From the NCBI GenBank assembly GCA_041650315.1, contig JBAZLJ010000004.1, positions 1 to 20,768 of the forward strand: a stretch of 20,768 nucleotides of DNA. The letters are read 5' to 3'. The position numbers and the translations under genes were made by a program. Below are positions 8,425 through 15,266 of this stretch, piece after piece; position 1 is the first letter of the stretch; the number at the start of each line of letters is the position of its first letter. The notes beneath the pieces are model-generated. The model searched no databases, was not told the DNA's origin, and saw only the letters and a program-made list of their open reading frames with translations. This DNA comes from JAGVYF01 sp041650315. GTDB lineage: Archaea > Nanobdellota > Nanobdellia > Woesearchaeales > JAGVYF01.

Positions 8425-8978
8425 TAGGGAGTACCTGCCTTTTTAACATCGGGACCAAACACTTTATTCCAACTAGACTTCCCTGCACCAAAAGTACTTG
8501 TAATCATTTGCCACTGTTGTGCTGTAGCTTGAATGTTTGCAATATTACCTTGTGCAGTAGCTGCCCTTTGATTAGCAGCAGAAGCGGCAGAAGCAAAGTC
8601 TTGTGCAACATTAATAGAACCAATATTAGTGGCTTCTTGTGAAGAGATAGAACCAGTAGCACCAACTACTCCAGAAGAACTGGCAGCAACACCAGAAGCT
8701 TGTGCGGCGGACAATACTTTAGCACGAGAAATACGGGCCTCTCTTTGCTGCTTAATTCTTTCTTTTTGTGCAGATACTTCAGCAGAACGAGCAGAAGCTT
8801 CTCTAGCATCTCTTTCTGCTTGTGCTTGTTTTTCACGTTCATTAGCCGCTGCGATATTAGCATCATGTGATTGTGACATGCCAACACCGGAAATAATGAG
8901 AGCAGCAATAGCTACCCAACCACCCTGCTTTTTATGTGGATTTCCTTTAAACTGTTGTAGATGCTTTAGATTCTTCAT
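8424..8978 (-). CDS. Small internal virion protein (T7 gp14-like), 184 aa
   Basis: This protein has a short basic N-terminus (residues 1-18), one hydrophobic segment at about 21-36 (VAIAALIISGVGMS), a long Ala/Glu/Arg/Gln-rich helix at about 40-95 that is likely coiled coil, and an Ala/Ser/Gly-rich C-terminal half. Size, single N-terminal membrane-type helix and place, directly before the giant internal protein and after the tail tube genes, match T7 gp14. Gp14 leaves the capsid first and is thought to form a pore in the outer membrane. Its start overlaps the end of the sulfotransferase-like gene by 32 bases, and its stop overlaps the next start (TAATG). The gp14-like call is by architecture and order. 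Confidence 0.78.
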   Translation of the reverse strand: MKNLKHLQQFKGNPHKKQGGWVAIAALIISGVGMSQSHDANIAAANEREKQAQAERDAREASARSAEVSAQKERIKQQREARISRAKVLSAAQASGVAASSSGVVGATGSISSQEATNIGSINVAQDFASAASAANQRAATAQGNIANIQATAQQWQMITSTFGAGKSSWNKVFGPDVKKAGTP

Positions 8979-9432
8979 ACAATCTTTCCACTATAATAGG
9001 TGACATATAAATCTGTTTTAATTGCTCTAGTCTAATCTTATTAAACTCTTTTTCGGGATGTACATAATTCCATAAGTCTTCTAAAGTTTTATCTTCAAAT
9101 AACTCTTTAAACAGTACTACTTTATTTGCAGATTTACCTAAATAAGTATTATATAAATATTCTGGAACTTGTGGTAAACCTTTTTGTGATAATGCTATGG
9201 CTACTTCTTCTGGTTCTCTTTCAATAAGAATGAACTTATCTGTGTTTCTTTTACACCAATCATCATAGAACCAAAGAGCTGTATCACTAATACCTCCAGT
9301 CCATCCCTCAAGTTCCTCTGGGGTATATGTAACATATGGATCATGTAAACAAACACAGTCATCAGTAGTAAGAAATACGGACAACCACGTAGTTCCTGAT
9401 CGTGGAAGTCCGGTAATAATAAATTTAATCAA
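8947..9432 (-). CDS. Small sulfotransferase-like P-loop protein
   Basis: The N-terminus carries GLPRSGTTWLS (residues 8-18), the phosphosulfate-binding loop typical of PAPS-dependent sulfotransferases. A second block, EREPEEVAIALSQKG, in the middle resembles the 3'-phosphate-binding motif RxPxxVxxS, but the usual serine eight residues after the arginine is alanine here, with a serine two residues later. At 161 residues it is much shorter than typical sulfotransferases (about 250 or more), so it may be a minimal version or a related P-loop enzyme. The substrate is unknown; surface glycans or a virion protein are guesses. It is embedded in the virion operon, with a 4-base ATGA overlap with tail tubular protein B and a 32-base overlap with the next gene. 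A sampled 60-base line is about 28% GC, below its neighbours, which suggests an acquired gene. Confidence 0.75.
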   Translation of the reverse strand: MIKFIITGLPRSGTTWLSVFLTTDDCVCLHDPYVTYTPEELEGWTGGISDTALWFYDDWCKRNTDKFILIEREPEEVAIALSQKGLPQVPEYLYNTYLGKSANKVVLFKELFEDKTLEDLWNYVHPEKEFNKIRLEQLKQIYMSPIIVERLYEESKASTTV

Positions 9433-11771
9433 GGAGTACCCTCACCTGTAACAATATGTGCCCAACCTAAGAGATGTAAATCTTTTCCTGGTTCTGTGTA
9501 AATCTTAAGAGAAACTGCCCTACCAGAACCACGGAGTTTATTCTTAGTTACAATAATAGAATCTCCTGTATCATAAGTATCAGAAATTCCAGATGGGACA
9601 TAACTTCTTAAGTAACGATAGGCTTGGAAGGGTATTCCCCATTTACCTTGGGCATCACTATTAGACCAATTCCATTGGGCTTGTACCATACAAGAGGAAG
9701 GATTGTTAGCAGTATAATTATTACTACCATCAGAAGTAAAACCATCTTCTGTTCTAGTGAGATAAAAGAATATATAAGGAATCTCTTTATTTCTCATTAT
9801 ATCATTGAATAGTTCATATCCAGTAATAAGATATGCAGGAGCATCCACACCAATTGTATCTGCGATTTTCCAATCTAAAAACTCTGTGTTGTTATATTTA
9901 GACAGAGTAAAAGAAGTTCCAGAGAAAGTAAGATACATATAAGTACCAATTCTTGGATTATATACCCCAACAGGAATTTCTACTTGGTCTGTTACAGATA
10001 AAACATTATCAGATCCAGAATATATATCGACATTAGAATCTGTTAGAGCATAGGAAGGTACTCTAAAAATATCTGAGATGTACGGACTATTGGCAGCAAG
10101 TTCTCCTATAGTATATTTGTAGAATGCCCCAAGACCCAAATCTAAGTTTAGTTGAGTATCATACTTATTTACATAAGTAGTCCCATCATATACTGCTGAA
10201 TCATTATAGATCCAACGGATATGATTTTCTCTTTCATCAAAGAATCCACGAGCATTGTTTCTAGCTACATCAGAGATTTCATCATACAATGTCTGGATAG
10301 TATTTAAGGATAAGGAATTACTAGTATATCTTCCGGTAATGTCGCTAGGAGAAAGACCAAAGATTCCGGCCTTAGCCCAATATACTACCTTATCTCCAGA
10401 GACTACAATAGATTTTGGATTACTAATACCCATAGAAGAAACAAAAGCTATTTGATAATTAGTAGCTTTAAAACCACCAGTATCCCCATAGATTTCCCAT
10501 ATACCATTCTCTGCAAAGACCATCAAAGAATCTTTAACAGGAACAAGAGCTACAATATGAGAAGCCTCCGGAATGTGAATAGTACCTCCATCTGTATCTA
10601 CAATATCAGATATTTCTGGGGATGTGGGATCAGCTTCCTGATAACATCTACCAAACTTCTCCTTAGCAGAAGCAAGTTGAGAGAAGAAAATAAATCCAGA
10701 AAAATTAGGGGAACTTCTATCTTTTTCAGTTACTTTAGAGGAAATACCAGAATAAAAGATTCTACCCGCATAAGAGGCAATAGCAGTAACATTACCAGTC
10801 TCTTGATCTAAAGATAGGTTTGTGCAGGCAGATAATGTTTCTCGTGCAGTTCCTCTATTAAAGATGTCAATGATATAGTGCCCTTTTGCAGCAGCAAAAT
10901 TATCAATAGAATTCTTTTGTAATATTGTAGGACTATACTTTTCATGGTTAGCAGAAGTAGTATCACCTACTTTACCGAGTGACCATATATCTGCATTACT
11001 TGGATATACCCCAAGAGTGGTAAAAGTACAATCTAAACAACCAATAGTTGTAGCTGGAATAGGTGCAACATACACAAGTCCATCCAGACTATCTTCATCC
11101 AAAGGAGCATACTCATAATACCCAGGAATAGCTGGAGTAGAACAAATAGTGGGAATAACAGAATCCCAACCTTGATTTAATAAGTTATATTTATGACGTT
11201 GTGTTAGAGTAGTTGGTCTAAGATTATTTGCATGACCATCTTCTACCCCAAAAGTATCTCTAATATATAAAGGAACAAGAAATTGTGTTACAGTATCTGT
11301 ATCAGAATTGTAGTCCAGAATTACAGGTAGATTTAAATCTTTAGATACAAATACAAAGTAGTTATTTAAAACAGCAACATTAATGTCGTTGTTCAAAAGT
11401 CCAGGTATTGTTATAGCTACACCACCATTTAATAGCGCGGCAGATGGAGATGCAGCAAGTAAGTTAATGAACCAAAGTTTATTATATACTCGTACTACTC
11501 CTATAGCTACATCTGAGGAACCACCAGGAAAATCCCATCTATGCACAGAAGTTCTAGTACCAGATAAAATAGTGGAAGTAAATCCAGTAGATGTTAGGGC
11601 ATAAGAATCTTCATAATCTAAACCAAGTCTACGACTCCTAGAACCATCTCTATGAAGATCAAAGTTTACTTCAGATAAGGAAGCATTTTCAGGAAAAGTA
11701 AGTGCAGAGGCCTCAGTAATGAGTCCTTTAACAAAAGAGCTATATTTCTTTTCTGAGACTACTTTAGCCAT
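9429..11771 (-). CDS. Tail tubular protein B / tail nozzle (T7 gp12-like)
   Basis: This 780-residue protein has the usual length for T7 gp12-type nozzle proteins, which form the distal end of the short tail and gate DNA release. The N-terminus has the signature seen in these proteins: FVKGLITEASALTFPENA, then a NFDLHRDGSRSRRLGLDYE block at about residues 36-54. The rest is predicted mainly beta, with many Thr/Ser/Asn/Tyr, matching the beta-propeller and platform folds of this family. No signal peptide or membrane segment is visible. It starts two bases after the stop of the 70-aa gene. The C-terminus ends with an ATGA overlap with the sulfotransferase-like gene. The order, tubular A then tubular B then internal proteins, is that of T7-like phages. 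Confidence 0.92.
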   Translation of the reverse strand: MAKVVSEKKYSSFVKGLITEASALTFPENASLSEVNFDLHRDGSRSRRLGLDYEDSYALTSTGFTSTILSGTRTSVHRWDFPGGSSDVAIGVVRVYNKLWFINLLAASPSAALLNGGVAITIPGLLNNDINVAVLNNYFVFVSKDLNLPVILDYNSDTDTVTQFLVPLYIRDTFGVEDGHANNLRPTTLTQRHKYNLLNQGWDSVIPTICSTPAIPGYYEYAPLDEDSLDGLVYVAPIPATTIGCLDCTFTTLGVYPSNADIWSLGKVGDTTSANHEKYSPTILQKNSIDNFAAAKGHYIIDIFNRGTARETLSACTNLSLDQETGNVTAIASYAGRIFYSGISSKVTEKDRSSPNFSGFIFFSQLASAKEKFGRCYQEADPTSPEISDIVDTDGGTIHIPEASHIVALVPVKDSLMVFAENGIWEIYGDTGGFKATNYQIAFVSSMGISNPKSIVVSGDKVVYWAKAGIFGLSPSDITGRYTSNSLSLNTIQTLYDEISDVARNNARGFFDERENHIRWIYNDSAVYDGTTYVNKYDTQLNLDLGLGAFYKYTIGELAANSPYISDIFRVPSYALTDSNVDIYSGSDNVLSVTDQVEIPVGVYNPRIGTYMYLTFSGTSFTLSKYNNTEFLDWKIADTIGVDAPAYLITGYELFNDIMRNKEIPYIFFYLTRTEDGFTSDGSNNYTANNPSSCMVQAQWNWSNSDAQGKWGIPFQAYRYLRSYVPSGISDTYDTGDSIIVTKNKLRGSGRAVSLKIYTEPGKDLHLLGWAHIVTGEGTP

Positions 11772-11773
11772 AA

Positions 11774-11986
11774 TTAAAGTTCTTTAGTAGATTTCTTTTT
11801 TTCTTGTGTATCTTTTATGTCTATATATTTAAGAATAGCAATTTCAGCTTCACGCTCTGTGGTAAATAGTCCTGTTAAACATTCAGGAAGTTCTCCACCA
11901 GAAGCAAACTCTGCTTTAATATGGGCAGTTTTAGGGCAAATTTTAAGTTGAATTACCTTTCCTGCTACAGTTTCATATGTTTTCAT
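11774..11986 (-). CDS. Small protein between the tail tube genes, function unknown
   Basis: This 70-residue protein has no family I recognise. The first 50 residues are mixed alpha/beta in character, with two cysteines (in KICPK and ECLTG), and the last 12 are very charged (DTQEKKKSTKEL). It starts at an ATG that overlaps the stop of the 32-aa micro-ORF (ATGA) and ends two bases before tail tubular protein B. No strong Shine-Dalgarno is present, so it probably relies on coupled translation. Its place between the two tail tube genes suggests a role in tail assembly, but an unrelated role is equally open. The tight spacing on both sides supports it being a real gene. Confidence 0.72.
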   Translation of the reverse strand: MKTYETVAGKVIQLKICPKTAHIKAEFASGGELPECLTGLFTTEREAEIAILKYIDIKDTQEKKKSTKEL

Positions 11987-12081
11987 TTACAGGGTTTCTT
12001 TTTAGTTAATACTTTCTTCTTTTTTGTCTTACCATACTTTTCTTTATTCATAAAAGAAGTATTTTGTGTAGTCATTGTCAT
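11983..12081 (-). CDS. 32-residue lysine-rich micro-ORF
   Basis: This frame fills the 94-base gap between tail tubular protein A and the 70-aa gene. Its ATG overlaps the stop of tail tubular protein A by one base (TAATG), and its TGA overlaps the ATG of the next gene by four (ATGA), the same coupling seen at several junctions here. The product begins MTMTTQNTSFMN and is strongly basic after residue 12, with a run of four lysines and a KKKPCK tail. A second ATG lies at codon 3. I know no family for it. A basic peptide of this kind could bind nucleic acid or an acidic partner; it might also serve mainly to keep ribosomes moving to the next gene. Confidence 0.6.
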   Translation of the reverse strand: MTMTTQNTSFMNKEKYGKTKKKKVLTKKKPCK

Positions 12082-12830
12082 TATTTACGACCATAGTTAG
12101 GATATTTAATGCCTTTAGCAGTCTTCCAAGCATCTTGACTCATACGACGCCGTTGAGAAATAGAGTTTTGTTCTGCTTTTTGGTTCTGGGCTTGTTTAAG
12201 AGTTAAGAAACAAGTAGATTTAGCTTCATTTAGGAAATAACTGAACATTTGTACGGGAAGATCAGCAACAAATGTATCACTCATAGTGAAAGTAGGATAT
12301 CTACGACCATAACATTGTGTCTTAGATGTTTGCATAGAATCTTCTACATCACTTAAATAACTATCAAACACAATGTAGTTATCATCAAAAGAAGTATAGT
12401 ATTGTGGAGCTTTATTTGTGATAATATTTAATGGTGTATTGCTATAATCTGTTACAACCAAAGTATTAGAATCCGAAGAATTACGAAGAGATAAATACTC
12501 TACAAAATCTTCAGGAGTTTTATACTTAATAGTTGTGTAGTAATCTCTAGTATCAGTAAGTTTACGTGTATTGTACTTAATCCACTCTACTTCAATAATA
12601 TTAGAAGGAATCTGCATGTGGGTAGGTTTAGTAGTAAGACCTAATCCAGTGAGTTGGTAGAGTTCTTTTAACCAAGGCCAATGCTTACCATCAATAATAT
12701 TGAAGTAAGTACTTTGAAGGATTTGTGCTACTTGTAGAGACTCTGTTGTATCATTAATAGAATTCACACTATCAGAGTTCATATCTGATAGAATGTCTTG
12801 TGCCATCTCTAATACTGTCATAGAGGCCAT
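12081..12830 (-). CDS. Tail tubular protein A / head-tail adaptor (T7 gp11-like)
   Basis: The 249-residue protein has the typical length and opening of T7 gp11-type proteins, which form a ring between portal and nozzle. It starts with a helix (ILSDMNSDSVNSIND, then ESLQVAQILQSTYFNII) followed by the conserved HWPWLKE patch, where the family usually has a short aromatic motif after the first helices. A beta-rich middle follows (THMQIPSNIIEVEWIKYN, then DYYTTIKYKTPEDFV), then FVADLPVQMFSYFLNEAKS, and a basic C-terminal tail (SQRRRMSQDAWKT). It lies two bases after the stop of the 194-aa gene and overlaps the micro-ORF by one base. Its order just before tubular protein B supports the call. Confidence 0.9.
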   Translation of the reverse strand: MASMTVLEMAQDILSDMNSDSVNSINDTTESLQVAQILQSTYFNIIDGKHWPWLKELYQLTGLGLTTKPTHMQIPSNIIEVEWIKYNTRKLTDTRDYYTTIKYKTPEDFVEYLSLRNSSDSNTLVVTDYSNTPLNIITNKAPQYYTSFDDNYIVFDSYLSDVEDSMQTSKTQCYGRRYPTFTMSDTFVADLPVQMFSYFLNEAKSTCFLTLKQAQNQKAEQNSISQRRRMSQDAWKTAKGIKYPNYGRK

Positions 12831-12832
12831 AA

Positions 12833-13417
12833 TTAAGAAACCCTAACAACTACAAAATTTGAATAGAGGAGAGTTAATTCCTCTCCAGCAGTTGTTTCTT
12901 TTACCATTACATATAATTTATCATTGGCTGCAACAGTAGGAAGACATGAGAAAGTAGCTATAACAGAATCAGTAGAACCAGAGGTGTCAATTCTGCAAGC
13001 TACATATGTCTCCTTAGATACAATACCACCACCACTATCAATACCAAAAGTAAACTGAAAAGAACTACCATTAGTTGCTGGAATAAAAGAAGCTGTGTAT
13101 GTTACGTTGTACATACCTGCCTCAGCTACTTGAATATATCCAGAAGTAGTATTTATTGTGAAACCTTCGTTATTATTAGTAGCCCATGCTATAGTACCGC
13201 CAAGAGTGGCATTATTTATAGCTTGATATGCTGTAGTAATACCTGTAGTTGCTCCAGTAGAGGAGGCCTTCAAACAGGCCCCCTGTGCTTTTTGCACCTT
13301 CACCCAATCACCAGAACCCAGACCATCCGCAATATATGCCTGACCAGTAGAAGCAGAAACTACTCCCTTTGGTTCGTGTAATTGGGCGTCTGGAATTGCG
13401 GAATGTTGTACTGCCAT
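12833..13417 (-). CDS. Putative head decoration / head fibre protein with C1q-like C-terminal domain
   Basis: This 194-residue protein starts with an AIPDAQLHEPKG segment (residues 7-18), a short motif I recall from small phage proteins encoded near the capsid gene. It is followed by a Gly/Ala/Ser-rich linker. From about residue 50 to the end the sequence is beta-rich, with alternation such as GMYNVTYTASF and KLYVMVKETTAGEELTLLYSN, which resembles trimeric C1q/TNF-like jelly rolls. A surface decoration or head fibre role, perhaps binding cells or particles, is inferred. It has a strong Shine-Dalgarno (AGGAG at 13424-13428) in the short gap after the 81-aa gene, so it is probably well translated. 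A tail-associated role is possible because the tail tube gene follows. Confidence 0.65.
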   Translation of the reverse strand: MAVQHSAIPDAQLHEPKGVVSASTGQAYIADGLGSGDWVKVQKAQGACLKASSTGATTGITTAYQAINNATLGGTIAWATNNNEGFTINTTSGYIQVAEAGMYNVTYTASFIPATNGSSFQFTFGIDSGGGIVSKETYVACRIDTSGSTDSVIATFSCLPTVAANDKLYVMVKETTAGEELTLLYSNFVVVRVS

Positions 13418-13429
13418 TGTATTCTCCTA

Positions 13430-13675
13430 TTAAGCTGCTGTCAGGCCGTGTGCTTCCAGAACAGCAATAATTGCATTCACTTTACCACCAAGTACACCAA
13501 CTGCTGTTTCAAGTTCATCTACAGTAGGTGTAGCACTAGTAGTAAGAGCAGTACCAGTCAGAGTTGCACCATCAAGGGCATCTGTTACTACTGGAATATT
13601 TGCTTGTTGAGAACCAATAAGAGGTTTACCATTCTTATCAGCCAATTGACTATTTTCTTTTGTGGGGTTTGCCAT
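13430..13675 (-). CDS. Small putative head fibre / trimerisation protein, 81 aa
   Basis: The protein has a disordered start (MANPTKENSQLADKNGKPL), a Thr/Ala-rich middle (about 27-50) and a C-terminal helix, VDELETAVGVLGGKVNAII followed by AVLEAHGL. The helix shows spaced Val/Leu/Ile and looks like a short coiled coil. This kind of C-terminal helix ending in EAHGL recurs in small phage head or fibre proteins, as I recall. It has its own Shine-Dalgarno (AAGGAA, 13682-13687) and is the first gene after the terminator hairpin. The stop lies 12 bases before the next start. A trimeric stalk or linker on the capsid is a reasonable guess; no enzymatic motif is present. Confidence 0.62.
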   Translation of the reverse strand: MANPTKENSQLADKNGKPLIGSQQANIPVVTDALDGATLTGTALTTSATPTVDELETAVGVLGGKVNAIIAVLEAHGLTAA

Positions 13676-13694
13676 TTTAAATTCCTTTATTATG

Positions 13695-13730
13695 AAAAAG
13701 GGCCACCGAGAATCCCCAGCAGCCCTTTCT
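13695..13730 (-). terminator. Intrinsic terminator after the capsid/decoration genes
   Basis: On the minus strand AGAAAGGGC (13730-13722) pairs with GCCCTTTTT (13703-13695), a 9-bp stem with one G-T pair. Its 18-base interior can fold further, and a five-T run lies at its 3' edge. It sits in the 72-base gap after the 165-aa gene. By analogy with T7 T-phi, which follows the capsid gene, it could reduce transcription into the tail genes while letting some through. Confidence 0.75.
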
Positions 13731-13747
13731 ATTTATACTACGTTAAA

Positions 13748-14245
13748 TTACAGGCCACGCTTGATGTATTGAACAATCAGTCGTGCTTTACCAGTCAGCA
13801 GGTCAGCAGCAGACGAAGTAACAATCAGTTCGCCAGCAGCAGTACCAATAGTAGTACCAATCAGAGCACCAGGAGTACCGGAAGCACCATCAATAACACT
13901 ATTCACAACTGCAATGGTAGTTTGTGTAGCTTGTGCAGCAGTAATCAAACCATCCAGATCAATATCTGTACCATCAGCTTGTTCCAGACCAACCAGAAGG
14001 TCAGTAGTGGTAGAAGTAGAAGTAAAGGCATCAATAATCTGGAGCTTTGCCGACAGAATAGTTGCATTAGCCGGAATACTTGCACCCAGATTATGGGTGG
14101 CGCCAGTAGGCAGATCATTATAGCTAAATGTCCACTGGATTGTTTTAATTACATCATCATCAATTTCTGCACCGAACTTCGAGTCAACAGTGCGGACACC
14201 ATAATGTGCCAGAACACCAAGACCAGTATTAGATTCAAAACCCAT
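13748..14245 (-). CDS. Putative capsid-associated structural protein, 165 aa
   Basis: I do not recognise a named family. The 165-residue product is rich in Ala, Thr, Gly, Ile and Val, with few charged residues. It looks beta-rich (IQWTFSYNDLPTG, ATILSAKLQIIDAF, GKARLIVQYI), without membrane or signal segments. The gene has the best ribosome binding site in the window and base composition close to that of the capsid gene, both signs of high expression. It follows the capsid gene and precedes a terminator, so capsid and this protein would be made at a high level together. A head decoration or cement protein is the likeliest role; a minor head or neck protein is an alternative. Confidence 0.68.
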   Translation of the reverse strand: MGFESNTGLGVLAHYGVRTVDSKFGAEIDDDVIKTIQWTFSYNDLPTGATHNLGASIPANATILSAKLQIIDAFTSTSTTTDLLVGLEQADGTDIDLDGLITAAQATQTTIAVVNSVIDGASGTPGALIGTTIGTAAGELIVTSSAADLLTGKARLIVQYIKRGL

Positions 14246-14250
14246 GTTAT

Positions 14251-14258
14251 ATCTCCTT
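14251..14258 (-). promoter_or_regulatory. Very strong ribosome binding site for the 165-aa gene
   Basis: AAGGAGAT lies six bases... within ten bases of the ATG at 14245 on the minus strand; the stretch AAGGAGATATAACATG is nearly that of T7 gene 10. It predicts high translation of the 165-aa protein. Confidence 0.85.
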
Positions 14259-14267
14259 TAATTAGAA

Positions 14268-15251
14268 TTAGTATGCAGAACCGGAAGTCAGAATGACACC
14301 CAGAGTATCTACACGTTGAGCACCAAAACCAAAGCGGGAGGTAACTTGGAACTTATCACCACGACCTTCAGGATCACGCCAGCCCTCAGTAGAAGGGGCA
14401 CGACGCCATGCGTGCATAATGGGCTTAGTATTATCATCAGCCACCGACATAAACACGTTAGCTACGTCACCGATTTGAGCGGTAGTATTAGCCAGCGAAT
14501 ATGTAGAAGCATTGATTGCTTCAGTAGCAGTCTTGATGGGCAGATGGTTGGAAGTATAGATATCAAAACCAAAGATGTTCTTAACGAACTTATGGTCACG
14601 AGCGAAACCTTCCGTGACAATACCTTCAAACATCGGGTTATTAGATACGTTTACCAGATTGGTCAGGCTGTTGATAGTTGCTTCAACAATTGGGTCAACC
14701 ACAGCAATACGGCCACCAGCCGGTACATTTGCCTTATCAAAAGCCAATTTCATGGCAACGAAGTCAGACAGAGACATAGTACGAGTAGTTACACCAGAAC
14801 CACCACCAATCCAACGATGCGGACGACCATTCACCAGATTCACAGCAGCACCAGTTTGAGCAGCATTAGCTACAGCAAACAGACGCGATTCATGGTGTTG
14901 TGCCAAAGCACGAGTGGATTCCATAGCGCGCATAGCCATCAGTGTATCAACCTGAGAACCATCTTCACGCAGATCATCAGTAACCTTCCAAGCATCACCA
15001 ATGTAGTCAGTGATAGTCAGAGTGATAGTACCAGTATCAATCGGGTTGTAAACCAGAGGGGTGTCTTCAGCGGCATCTTGCAGAGTCACTGTACCAACGG
15101 TTTTAATATTCAGCGTAGTACCAGAACCGAAGTCCGATACATCACGCCACATGCCTTCAGGAAGCAGATAATCTTCAAGATTATCCAGAATAAACTGCGA
15201 ATATTGTTGGGCTTCAATAAACGCAGTAGTGTTTACAGTACTTTGAGTCAT
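14268..15251 (-). CDS. Major capsid protein (HK97-fold)
   Basis: The 327-residue protein sits just after the scaffold gene, the usual place, and has a usual length for T7-like capsid proteins. The N-terminus contains a helix (AFIEAQQYSQFILDNLED) and a beta segment (GSGTTLNIKTVGTVTLQD) like an N-arm and E-loop region. A long helix follows around ALAQHHESRLFAVANA, and VPAGGRIAVVDPIVEATIN resembles the P-domain helix region found in many HK97-fold proteins. The C-terminus (FGFGAQRVDTLGVILTSGSAY) matches the common strand-plus-tail ending. An AAGGA Shine-Dalgarno lies at 15261-15265, nine bases from the ATG. GC content is higher than in most of the operon (about 48% in a sampled line), as in the next gene. 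The fold is inferred from pattern and context. Confidence 0.9.
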   Translation of the reverse strand: MTQSTVNTTAFIEAQQYSQFILDNLEDYLLPEGMWRDVSDFGSGTTLNIKTVGTVTLQDAAEDTPLVYNPIDTGTITLTITDYIGDAWKVTDDLREDGSQVDTLMAMRAMESTRALAQHHESRLFAVANAAQTGAAVNLVNGRPHRWIGGGSGVTTRTMSLSDFVAMKLAFDKANVPAGGRIAVVDPIVEATINSLTNLVNVSNNPMFEGIVTEGFARDHKFVKNIFGFDIYTSNHLPIKTATEAINASTYSLANTTAQIGDVANVFMSVADDNTKPIMHAWRRAPSTEGWRDPEGRGDKFQVTSRFGFGAQRVDTLGVILTSGSAY

Positions 15252-15266
15252 TTCTATTAGTCCTTA

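Noticed and set aside
13382..14296. Long open frame (304 codons) on the + strand opposite the decoration genes
   Set aside because: It is antisense to three well-supported genes with strong ribosome binding sites, has a low-complexity Ser/Thr/Cys/Asn-rich product and crosses the terminator gap; it is an open-frame shadow.
14316..15260. Long open frame (314 codons) on the + strand opposite the capsid gene
   Set aside because: The product is Ser/Thr/Ile-rich without domain signs and mirrors the codon structure of the capsid gene.
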